A DNA stretch of 40,218 nt, taken from NCBI GenBank assembly GCA_945889325.1, contig CAMDBH010000030.1, forward strand, positions 1 through 40,218, given 5' to 3'. The DNA comes from Klebsiella pneumoniae (GTDB lineage Bacteria; Myxococcota_A; UBA9042). Shown one piece after another: positions 1 through 8,171 of the stretch (positions are counted from its first letter, which is position 1; each line of letters opens with the position of its first letter). Both the position numbers and the translations under genes were made by a program. The notes under the pieces are model-generated. The model made no database searches and had not been told where the DNA came from. It saw only the letters and a program-made list of their open reading frames with translations.

Positions 1-200
1 TTCACAGCCCGCTGAGCGGGGTCAGGTATTAGCAGTTTCTGCATGGGTGCCGCGTAAGATATTGATATTACGGGAGCCAAGAATTTGGATCCGAGCCCAC
101 TTTTGGTCGATTGGCAGAAATTGCCAATACCAGACCCCATTCGAGAGCGAGTGAAAAGGTTTTTTCACACGCTCTCAGCGCCGTTGCGGAGTCTGTATTT

Positions 201-1154
201 ATGTCGTTCAATTTCAGCCTTTGTCCCGCAATCTTGCTGCTTTGTGCGGCGTGTTCCAGACCACCTACGGCCACTGTCGCGCCGAAGATCGCAGCGCCAA
301 CAGGTGCCATCGCGCTGGCCGCCGATGTTTCGCCCGCGACCGCCGCGCTGAGGCGCGATCGCGAGGCGATGGATGAGGGCCTGCGGTTGGCGTTGGCCGA
401 TTTTCGCGATCGCTTCAAATGCAACGCGATTTCAGGGTGTCCGTCGCAAGACGTGTTGGTTGGATTTGGTTGGACAGCGCGGCCGTATTTGGAACAAGTG
501 TTTGGCGCCGCGTCGGCGCAAGCCTCGTACCGCGGTCGCGCGATTCGCACGTTGGCCGAACTGCGCGATCCGCAAGCGCTGCCGCTGCTGGTCAAGACAC
601 TGGGCGATCGCGATCCGGAGACGCGGGCCTATGCGATCTACGGCGTGGGTCTGTTGGATGCGCGTGAACATCTGGTAAAAATTCAGAATGCCGCGTTGGA
701 AGACGACACGACCTACACGGCGCCTTGCAGGTTAAGCGCTTGGTGGCTGCTGGCAAAATGGAACCAACCGGCTGCGTCGGCTAGATTTATTGAATTGTTG
801 CGCACGGTTTCACAGCAACAAATGGGCGGCCCGGCGCTGACTTGGGGCATAGAACTGTGCGGTCGCTCCGACGCCCCCGATTGCTCGCATCTGATGCCCG
901 CCATCGCTCAACATCCGGCATTTACGGTGCGGCGCGCTGTCGTCCATGCCATGGCATCGCGACCGGTTGCGGCCTATAGTGCCGCATTAGTTCAGCTTTC
1001 TGGCGATCCGATTGGAACAATTGCCCGGCGCGCCGAAGAAGGCCTGCAAACGATTTCTGGCCGCAGCGACCTGCACGGCCACTCTGTTTGGGCGAGTTGG
1101 TGCCTACAAAATCACTGCGATCAGGCATTGCCGACCGACGCGACGCCGCAGTAA
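201..1154 (+). CDS. HEAT-repeat-like putative lipoprotein
   Basis: The 317-residue protein starts with a hydrophobic signal ending LLLCAAC, so Cys18 is the probable lipidated residue; the -3 position is Cys, which is not the classic lipobox, so simple export is an alternative. ATG at 201 was chosen because the signal peptide begins there; the frame stays open upstream to 111, but that extension would bury the signal. The middle of the protein (about residues 110-190) reads like HEAT/PBS-lyase-type alpha-helical repeats, for example the LRDPQALPLLVKTLGDRDPE stretch followed by TRAYAIYGVGLLDA, and a similar helical pattern recurs near residues 240-290. Such repeats usually serve protein-protein contacts; no catalytic motif is visible. 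Several scattered cysteines could form disulfides in the periplasm. It stands alone on the plus strand, convergent with the arginine deiminase gene, whose stop lies 4 bases away. Function unknown. Confidence 0.7.
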   Translation: MSFNFSLCPAILLLCAACSRPPTATVAPKIAAPTGAIALAADVSPATAALRRDREAMDEGLRLALADFRDRFKCNAISGCPSQDVLVGFGWTARPYLEQVFGAASAQASYRGRAIRTLAELRDPQALPLLVKTLGDRDPETRAYAIYGVGLLDAREHLVKIQNAALEDDTTYTAPCRLSAWWLLAKWNQPAASARFIELLRTVSQQQMGGPALTWGIELCGRSDAPDCSHLMPAIAQHPAFTVRRAVVHAMASRPVAAYSAALVQLSGDPIGTIARRAEEGLQTISGRSDLHGHSVWASWCLQNHCDQALPTDATPQ

Positions 1155-1158
1155 TTCT

Positions 1159-2526
1159 TCACTGTGACGGCTGAAAACCAGCGATCGGCCGCAGACCAGC
1201 TTGCCGCGCCAATGGCAACGTCAAACAACGCGGACCGCCGCGGCCGCGTGACAACTCGGCACCGGTCAAGGCCACGACCAAGCGCCGCGTGCCTTGCATC
1301 AGCAGATCGACGTTGGCGACAAATTGTTCGGGCTGCATCACTTCAAAACCGGCGCGGTTTAATGCTTGTAATGTTCTAGTGTTGCGCCCATACAGCACGA
1401 TGCGACCGGCGCCGAGGCAAAAAGCATTGGCGCCATCGGTCCACTGTTCGCGCAAGGCGGCGATCGGATCGCCGTCGCCGCAGGCGATGACGTCGAGGCG
1501 ATGGGCAAACTGCCCGACAATATTTGGCAAATCGCAGCCGAGATCGATTTCAGGCACGGCCAAATCGACCACGCGCACCCGATCGTTTGGCGGCGATTTG
1601 TCGTCAAATGGCGGCGGAAAAACTAGGCACGCATCGCGATCGACCAGCGTAAAAATCGTGTCCAAATGCATCGTTGCGCGCCTAGTCGGCAGGTGCACGC
1701 CCAGCACCCGCGTCACGCCGCGTCCGCGCAGCAGGTCCGCCAGCGCGATCGCGGCGCGCTGCGTGGTGCGCACGCCAATGCCGATCAAAACGAGTTGCGG
1801 GCTAATGACCAGCACATCGCCGCCTTCCACGCAGAGATCGCTATTCATTTCGTCAGCGGCAACGCCTGACGGAGGCAGCGCCGCAGCGCGGACGTCTAGG
1901 CGCGGCGCATCGCGCAACAAGCGGTGATATTTAAGCAAAGCCCGCGCCAAAATCCCATCGCGCTTGCGCGCGCGCGATCTGGGGTAGCCCACGACTACAG
2001 CGTCGCCGACCACCGCCCACAAATCGCGGGCGAACAGCCAATTGGGCAGAGGCCAACGCAGAACACGTTCATTGTCATGGGGATCGACACCAGACAGCAG
2101 CATCGTCGCCCAATCGCCAGGCGTGCGATCGCGCAAGCGCTCGCGGGCCAGCTGGCGTTTTTCGGGTCGCTCCTCGATTTGATCTTCCAGCACCAGAACT
2201 TCTTGCGCGATCTCAGCGGCTGCCGCCGGATCGGCCAAGATTTCCACGAGCATGGCGCGCAAGTCCAACTGCTGCGCGCTGCCCGTGACAGCGCGAATCA
2301 CGGCCGTCAACTGCGCATGTTCGCTTTGCAAAAGCGATAATTGCACCAGATCGTCAAACAGGAGGTAATCGGGGTTGGCTTGATACTGACCGTGCGCGTC
2401 GGCGGCAAGCGCTTCAATATGCGCAGGCACCATGCAATCGAATTCGGCGCTCGGCGCGAACGTCGCGCACGATGTCAATGCGCCGGTTTCGCTCCAAATA
2501 CCTAGACTTGGCAGCCGCGCAGACAT
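1159..2526 (-). CDS. arcA: Arginine deiminase
   Basis: Arginine deiminase hydrolyses free L-arginine to citrulline and ammonia. The 455-aa product shows the family's landmarks in order: an N-terminal SETG...LLFDDL region, LPNWLFARD (family FTRD, Asp kept), VEGGDVLVI (catalytic Glu region), MHLDTIFTLVD (catalytic His and Asp) and the C-terminal RGRGGPRC with nucleophile Cys434. It is somewhat longer than the usual ~410 residues. The start codon is immediately adjacent to the TAG stop of the upstream lipoprotein gene (no spacer), implying translational coupling and expression as the last gene of the lipoprotein run. No ornithine carbamoyltransferase (arcB), carbamate kinase (arcC) or antiporter (arcD) is nearby, so an energy-yielding ADI pathway is not evident here; arginine-derived ammonia for acid resistance or arginine scavenging are possibilities. 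No signal peptide, so cytoplasmic. The family call is firm; the physiological role is not. Confidence 0.92.
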   Translation of the reverse strand: MSARLPSLGIWSETGALTSCATFAPSAEFDCMVPAHIEALAADAHGQYQANPDYLLFDDLVQLSLLQSEHAQLTAVIRAVTGSAQQLDLRAMLVEILADPAAAAEIAQEVLVLEDQIEERPEKRQLARERLRDRTPGDWATMLLSGVDPHDNERVLRWPLPNWLFARDLWAVVGDAVVVGYPRSRARKRDGILARALLKYHRLLRDAPRLDVRAAALPPSGVAADEMNSDLCVEGGDVLVISPQLVLIGIGVRTTQRAAIALADLLRGRGVTRVLGVHLPTRRATMHLDTIFTLVDRDACLVFPPPFDDKSPPNDRVRVVDLAVPEIDLGCDLPNIVGQFAHRLDVIACGDGDPIAALREQWTDGANAFCLGAGRIVLYGRNTRTLQALNRAGFEVMQPEQFVANVDLLMQGTRRLVVALTGAELSRGRGGPRCLTLPLARQAGLRPIAGFQPSQ

Positions 2527-4662
2527 CTACGGGGTGGCGGCCACTTTGATCGTCAACTCCACCTGCTTGGACCAGGTGACCTTGGCAGGATCGGTGGCGT
2601 CGCAGGTCTGGCCCATGGCCAAGATCTTATAATCACCGGCCAAGTCGGGCACAAAGGTGAATTTGGCCGAATCGGTATTTTGTTCGTCATGGCCTTTCCA
2701 CAGCATCGATCCCGCGGGCCGGCTTTTGATCGCCCAAGCAAAGTTGTGGCAACTGCCGGTCAATGTCCCTTCAACAAATTTGCCGGTCACGATCACCGGC
2801 TTGCCGGCAACGGCCTTGCCATCATCGGCATCAAGCGTAAGTGTGGGTGGCGCAATGGCAACTTCAATATTGCCAGCGAGACCGATCGACTGCACCACTA
2901 GCCCTGAGCCGCCGCCAACGGCCGTGGCGCAATTCTTGCCGTCCCATTTGGTGCTGCACCAAGTAATATGCAGCAATTCCGTGCGGGTAATCTTCTTGTC
3001 ATCCAACGGCGAAAAAGCGATCTGCAGCGGATACAGTTCCCAAGGCAGCATCGTGTGCAGACCAAAACCCGGTACAAGGACGGTGGTTTTTGATGCGGTG
3101 TTGCTGCCGCAAGGGTCCTTGCTCAGATCCAAATTCAAATTGTCGGCCAGGATGCAGGCATCGAGCAATTGCAGCGTCGAAGGGCTTTGATTGGCCAAAA
3201 CCAACGTCCCCGTGGTACTTTTGCCCACATCCGCCTGCTGCCAAAGCGGCTCAGGTCCATACGACAACGACGGCGTATCATCGCCCCCTACGACGATCGG
3301 CAAGATCACTTTGCCAGCACCGTTGGGCACTTGCGTAAAGGAAATGAGCAGTTGCGCTTGGGGCGGCAGTTTGCCATCGGTCGGATAGGTCAACTTGACG
3401 ATGAAATCGAGGGATTTTTCCTTGACGATCGAAAAGTTCCAGTCCACCGGAAACGGCGAATCATCCGGCTTATGCGCCGATACGTCATAGATTCCCGACA
3501 GATCGACGTTCTTGTCCTTGGAACTTGTCGCGATGATCTCCGGCTTGGCATTGAGCGTAAACGACGACGGGCCGTTGTTGTAAATGTTGCACGTTGTCTC
3601 TTTGACACCAGAAATTGTGCCTTTGAAATCATACATCAACGCGCCGCTGGCCGCTTTGCAGGTGACCTTGTAGCTGCTTTGGGCGTCGGTCACGGCATCC
3701 AATGGAATGGTCACTTTGGGCTGGCTGGCGTCGTTGGTTTTTATATATAGCTGTGCTTTTTCATTGCCTTCTGATGAATCCGGCGTGTACCGCACGCACA
3801 TCTCAAACTGCTTGGGATTGGCCACCGGATTTTGCGGATCGCCATAACGCGCCAAGCAGTCGCCTTTTTGCGGCTGCTTGGTCACGCTGTACTGCGAATT
3901 AGGTTCGGTAAAATTGGAAGAATCAAAGCAAAGTTCACCAGTGCCGTGATTTTCACATGTAAAGCACTGCGTCGGTGGGTTAGCAGCCGACGCGTTGTGG
4001 TAGGTGAATTCCGGCGTGTTGCACACAATCTGCGGGCCAACTTCGGCAATACCAAAGCACATCTCGTTTTTGGTGTAGGTGAAGCTCGTGCCCTGCGTGC
4101 CGCCGTTGTGCTCGATGCTCAATTTGGCCGCGCCGGTCAGGCCGGGGGATGCCGTGTAAGTGATTGTAAATGTGATCGATTTGTTGGGCGCCAGTGCGGT
4201 AACGACGCCCGGCACGGCGGCCGGCGGGTTGTTTTTGTCGGCGATCGCCGCGCTCAGGCACTCCGTTGAAGTGGGCGTGGCGCCTTTGGTCACTTCCATC
4301 TTGTACAATTTGTCTTTGCCTGCGTCCCAAACCGGTGCTTTCAGACACAAAACGCTGCCATCGATGCCGTTGTTGGTGATGATGACTTTTTTGGTTTGCG
4401 TCAACTGACCGCTGGTGTCGTCCGCGCTGAAGTTGACGGGCAAACACGCAGCGGCCTTGTCCAAAGTGACCTTCTTGCTGTCAACCGTGATGCTGATGAC
4501 TGGGATAAATTCCAGCGTGTTATCGCCGCCGCAACCGACCACGCCAGCGCCAATTGTGCTGCCGACGAACAACTGGGCGATCACGCCCGCAGTCATCAAC
4601 TTGCGGCCCAGCACGAAGGGTGCGCGACACAGCTCACTGCAAACATTGCCAAATTTACTCAT
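2527..4662 (-). CDS. Large lipoprotein with ASH-like and PKD-like domains
   Basis: The 711-residue protein has an N-terminal signal ending GAGVVGC, predicting lipidation at Cys44; the n-region is long, but the ATG is preceded by GAGGAAGGAT, a convincing ribosome-binding site. The body is beta-rich. Segments such as 'PEPLWQQADVGKSTTGTLVL' followed by ANQS resemble ASPM/SPD-2/Hydin (ASH, 'choice-of-anchor D') immunoglobulin-like folds, and a Cys-rich stretch lies at about residues 205-290. The C-terminal ~110 residues resemble a PKD-type domain (TFVPDLAGDYKILAMG), like the PKD segments in the paralogues at 8172 and 23443 but without the YfaP-like module that follows there. Third gene of a minus-strand run of lipoproteins, 84 bases after the vWA lipoprotein, with the arginine deiminase start touching its stop. 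Probably outer-membrane anchored, surface or periplasmic. No enzymatic motif seen; specific function unknown. Confidence 0.8.
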   Translation of the reverse strand: MSKFGNVCSELCRAPFVLGRKLMTAGVIAQLFVGSTIGAGVVGCGGDNTLEFIPVISITVDSKKVTLDKAAACLPVNFSADDTSGQLTQTKKVIITNNGIDGSVLCLKAPVWDAGKDKLYKMEVTKGATPTSTECLSAAIADKNNPPAAVPGVVTALAPNKSITFTITYTASPGLTGAAKLSIEHNGGTQGTSFTYTKNEMCFGIAEVGPQIVCNTPEFTYHNASAANPPTQCFTCENHGTGELCFDSSNFTEPNSQYSVTKQPQKGDCLARYGDPQNPVANPKQFEMCVRYTPDSSEGNEKAQLYIKTNDASQPKVTIPLDAVTDAQSSYKVTCKAASGALMYDFKGTISGVKETTCNIYNNGPSSFTLNAKPEIIATSSKDKNVDLSGIYDVSAHKPDDSPFPVDWNFSIVKEKSLDFIVKLTYPTDGKLPPQAQLLISFTQVPNGAGKVILPIVVGGDDTPSLSYGPEPLWQQADVGKSTTGTLVLANQSPSTLQLLDACILADNLNLDLSKDPCGSNTASKTTVLVPGFGLHTMLPWELYPLQIAFSPLDDKKITRTELLHITWCSTKWDGKNCATAVGGGSGLVVQSIGLAGNIEVAIAPPTLTLDADDGKAVAGKPVIVTGKFVEGTLTGSCHNFAWAIKSRPAGSMLWKGHDEQNTDSAKFTFVPDLAGDYKILAMGQTCDATDPAKVTWSKQVELTIKVAATP

Positions 4663-4746
4663 ATCCTTCCTCTTGTTCCCTGCAACCCAATCACGCCAGC
4701 GCTCGACGCAAGCGAACGCCCAAACCTATTGTACAAAACTCCGCGC

Positions 4747-7700
4747 CTACGGAAAGCACAACATTTTGTAGTGAATTTCCACTTTGTCGCCTTTTTGCGG
4801 CATACACGTGCTTTTGTCAGCAAAAGTCACGCTGTTGGTCAGCGGATCGTAGCTCCAACTAGCCGCGCCCGCAGGACAAGGCTTGCCGCCGACCTTGACG
4901 GTCACAGTGGCCGGCTCGGGCGTGCGCGTCAAAAAGTATTGCTGCGTCAGGCCAAAAGCCGCCGTGCCAATGTCCTGTAATGCTTGGGCATAACTGCCGC
5001 TGCAAATGCTGGCAAACTTGCCGCCGGTCTTGTTGGCCAATTCAATGTAGCGATTGCCCGCATCGGCACCGCCATTGGATTTGCAACCACCTTTGTCACC
5101 GACAATTGCGTGAAAATGAAACAGATTCTTATTGTTGACGCCGTGAATCTGCATAAACGAATTCAAGTAGTAGTTTGGGTCCTGCGGCGACGAATCCTCT
5201 TCGTCTGACAGGATAACTACTTCAAGCGCGGCAAATTTGCGGATAAATGTGCGATTGTGCCCGCCGCACATCAGTTTGCCGTCCTCGGCGCCCTTGACGC
5301 ACTCGCTGCCGGCGCAGTCGGCGTTGCCTTTGCAAGTCTTTGTCAATGAATCAAAAGTCAGCGGCGGCGTGGTCGCCGTCAAACCGGCAATCAAGCCCTG
5401 TTCGTTGCCCGATCCATTGGCACCTGGCTTGGCCAGTGCCTCCAACTCTTTGGTCGGCGACGCGTCTTTCTTGGTCACAATGCGCACGCCGCCAGTTTCT
5501 TGTAACTTGCCAGTTTTATTTCCATCATCCATGTCGGTGGTGACCACGCCGATGTGATAATCCGTGCCGCTGAACAGCGTGGCAATTTGGACAAAAGTCG
5601 TGAAATTTTGGGACAAATTGTCCTGCTTGTTGCCCATGGAGCCGGAATCGTCGACGATGAACAAGACGTCGACCTTTTTGCCGTCATCGGAATCGTAAAT
5701 GTCTGTGTATTCCGTATCTAACGTGCCTTCACCGGTAATCGGCACCGTGAACAACTGGCCCATACACCATTGGCCAGCGGCGCAATCGCCGTTGACGATG
5801 CACTGGGCACCGGTCTGCAAGCCGCTGGCATCCACGCATGCTGCGCTTAAACTTGTGTAAACATTAAGCTGACAGGCGTCCTTGCCGACATTTTGCGGGC
5901 CGTATTTCAAATCGAACTTGCTAGGTTTGGACTGCGAAATTTGCAGGCCGGTTTTCGGGATCGCCGGCCAATTGAGCGCCGTGACCTCGGGGCCGCAGCC
6001 GACGAACTCAATTTTGTTGATGAATGCGTCCGTTGTGCCGTTGTTGTACACGCTGACCGTGGCGATTGGCGATTTACAGCCGACGGTCAAAATGCCAGCG
6101 TCAATATCACCTGGTAAAACAGCGACATCGGCCTTACCCACCTTGCCAAGCAAATTGGGCTTCTGCCCCGGCGGCAGGTTGAGCGGGTCCAAGTTCGGGT
6201 ATTTGTCGGTCGAGCCGCTCGAAATATCCTTGAACTGCGTGATGATCAAGCCATTGACTTCGGTCAACGTGTTGGCTTTGCCGCCGCCAAACGCGCCCAA
6301 ATCTTCGGGCGCGTCAAACTCGATTTGCAGCGGCGCTTCCTCGCTCGGTCCGAGGTTGAATAGTTTGGCTGCTGGGGCAAATGTCTTGTAATTTTGGCTA
6401 TTTGCATTTTTGCAGGCCGAGCTCGGCGGCACCAGGGGGGGCATGCCGGCCGTGAAACACGACATGACATTTGAACCGACGTACGAACAATTGCCAGTAC
6501 CCGTGTTGCGCAGGGTCAAGGACAGCTTCTTGCTCAAACCATAGGAAAGAACACCGAAATTGAGAGGACTCGGCTTAATGATGATGTTGCATTTGGTGCC
6601 GTCGGCGCGCGAGGCCAACAGTTTGACCACCACGTCGAGCTTGTTTGGATCTGTTGATTTAATATGCAAATTGGCTTTGGCATCCTGACCGATAGGCCCC
6701 TTGTTCACAAAAGTCACGTTAAACGTCGCGTACGCGGCCGGCGCCAGCGTGTAAGGCGCCGGTGGCACCCCTGCGGGCGAAAACGCCAGCGGATCGGCCG
6801 CAAATTCAGTGTCTTTGTCGTCGGTCACGCTGACCGAAGTGATGTCCAGCGGCGCCGTGCCTTCATTGAACAGTTCGACCTTGCGCGTCACAACCAGCGG
6901 CGCGGCCGGCGGTTTGCTTTTGCCGACAATGCCGAACTCAAGCACATCAAATGGCGTCACTTTGAGGTTGGGCGCATCCGTGGTGCCAAAAAGTGCAATG
7001 AACAGCGACGGCGTGTTGGCCGCGTTGGACGTAATCGCCAAACTGGCTGCCGGCGATCCGTTGGTCGGCAGCGGTTTGGCCGCCGTCATTTGCACGGTCA
7101 CAATCAGGTCTTTGCCACCTTCGATGGTCAAAGGAGCCGCTGGGGTCACGCTGACACTTTTGACGAGGCCCGCCGCGCTTTTGTCAAAAACCCCGTCCAT
7201 ACTCGCGATATTGAGTGGCGCTACACCGTTGTTGATCAAGCGCAGTTTCTGCGAACCGGGCTGCGCCACCGGCAGATCGCCAAAATCGAGCTTGGGCGGT
7301 ACCGCGGTGATATTGGGCGCGATTTCATTGCCGGTCACCATCGCCATGACTTTGCGGTTGTCATCGCCGTTGATCTGCAGCTTGGAATCGTCGTGATCGC
7401 CCAGCAACGGCTTGTAACGCAAGGTTAAAAGTGTCGACGCGCCGGGACCGATCGCATCGGGACCGGGCGGTTTGGCGATGGTAAAATCGTCGCTGCCCGC
7501 GCCATCGAGTTTGGTCAGCATGATCTTGATGGACTTGTTGCCCTTGTTGGTCACCGTCACTTCTTGATCAACGCTTTGTCCCGACGCCACATTGCCAAAA
7601 TCAATGGGGTTTGGTGAGATGATCAGGCCATTGCCCGAATCATTGACGATGACCGGCACTTTGTAATTCTTGTACGCGGCGGCCGTCGCGTTGGTCGCAA

Positions 7701-8097
7701 TAACCAGCGTAAGTGCCTTTGCGCCCGAGAATTTAGGCGCGTACTGCACATGATAGGCGGTCTGTTTGAGCGATTCGAGGGCACGCGGTTCAAAATCGGT
7801 GACCGTGAATTCGTCCGTCGGCGGCTCAAAGGTCATCCCCGTCAACTGCAACGTGCCCAAGTTGCCGATATGCGTGATCTTCAGCTCAATCACCTGCGGC
7901 GCGGCTGTCGGCAGGGAATCGAGGTAAACCAGCGGCTTGGGGTCAGCCGAAAGTTTCAGATCGTTTTCCAAGCAAAACGCGCCGACGCAGCCGCCGTTGC
8001 CATTGGCACCGCTGCCGTTGCCGTTGCTGCCGTCTGTTGTACCAGAACACGCTGAAATCAAGGCCAATAGTGTGGCAAGACCTGTGAAACGATTCAC
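4747..8097 (-). CDS. Multi-ASH-domain lipoprotein with C-terminal von Willebrand A domain
   Basis: The start is taken as GTG at 8097 because GAGGAGG lies six bases upstream and the signal then reads VNRFTGLATLLALISAC with lipid Cys17; the in-frame upstream extension to 8133 has no such support. The 1116-aa product has at least four ASH/choice-of-anchor D repeats, each opening with a '(L/I)DFG.(V/L)' strand (IDFGNVASGQ, LDFGDLPVAQ, LEFGIVGKSK, LNFGVLSYGL) and containing an N.G or NNG turn. Around residues 808-820 a vWA domain starts with VLFIVDDSGSMG, a complete DxSxS MIDAS metal site; VVTTDMDD and VVILSDEED follow as further vWA strands. After the vWA a small domain with three cysteines ends the protein. 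vWA domains bind ligands through Mg2+ or Mn2+ and are common in adhesins. It lies between two other lipoprotein genes on the same strand. Likely a surface adhesive or scaffold protein; the partner is unknown. Confidence 0.85.
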   Translation of the reverse strand: MNRFTGLATLLALISACSGTTDGSNGNGSGANGNGGCVGAFCLENDLKLSADPKPLVYLDSLPTAAPQVIELKITHIGNLGTLQLTGMTFEPPTDEFTVTDFEPRALESLKQTAYHVQYAPKFSGAKALTLVIATNATAAAYKNYKVPVIVNDSGNGLIISPNPIDFGNVASGQSVDQEVTVTNKGNKSIKIMLTKLDGAGSDDFTIAKPPGPDAIGPGASTLLTLRYKPLLGDHDDSKLQINGDDNRKVMAMVTGNEIAPNITAVPPKLDFGDLPVAQPGSQKLRLINNGVAPLNIASMDGVFDKSAAGLVKSVSVTPAAPLTIEGGKDLIVTVQMTAAKPLPTNGSPAASLAITSNAANTPSLFIALFGTTDAPNLKVTPFDVLEFGIVGKSKPPAAPLVVTRKVELFNEGTAPLDITSVSVTDDKDTEFAADPLAFSPAGVPPAPYTLAPAAYATFNVTFVNKGPIGQDAKANLHIKSTDPNKLDVVVKLLASRADGTKCNIIIKPSPLNFGVLSYGLSKKLSLTLRNTGTGNCSYVGSNVMSCFTAGMPPLVPPSSACKNANSQNYKTFAPAAKLFNLGPSEEAPLQIEFDAPEDLGAFGGGKANTLTEVNGLIITQFKDISSGSTDKYPNLDPLNLPPGQKPNLLGKVGKADVAVLPGDIDAGILTVGCKSPIATVSVYNNGTTDAFINKIEFVGCGPEVTALNWPAIPKTGLQISQSKPSKFDLKYGPQNVGKDACQLNVYTSLSAACVDASGLQTGAQCIVNGDCAAGQWCMGQLFTVPITGEGTLDTEYTDIYDSDDGKKVDVLFIVDDSGSMGNKQDNLSQNFTTFVQIATLFSGTDYHIGVVTTDMDDGNKTGKLQETGGVRIVTKKDASPTKELEALAKPGANGSGNEQGLIAGLTATTPPLTFDSLTKTCKGNADCAGSECVKGAEDGKLMCGGHNRTFIRKFAALEVVILSDEEDSSPQDPNYYLNSFMQIHGVNNKNLFHFHAIVGDKGGCKSNGGADAGNRYIELANKTGGKFASICSGSYAQALQDIGTAAFGLTQQYFLTRTPEPATVTVKVGGKPCPAGAASWSYDPLTNSVTFADKSTCMPQKGDKVEIHYKMLCFP

Positions 8098-8171
8098 CGC
8101 TGACCTCCTCAACTGTCCAAATCGGCGCGGCAAGCGGCGCCCCTATAACAGTGAATTCACTAATGATTGTG

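Noticed and set aside
8-20. CCCGC-TGA-GCGGG as a terminator of a gene left of the window
   Set aside because: The stem is only five pairs with no T tract, and nothing of an upstream gene is visible.
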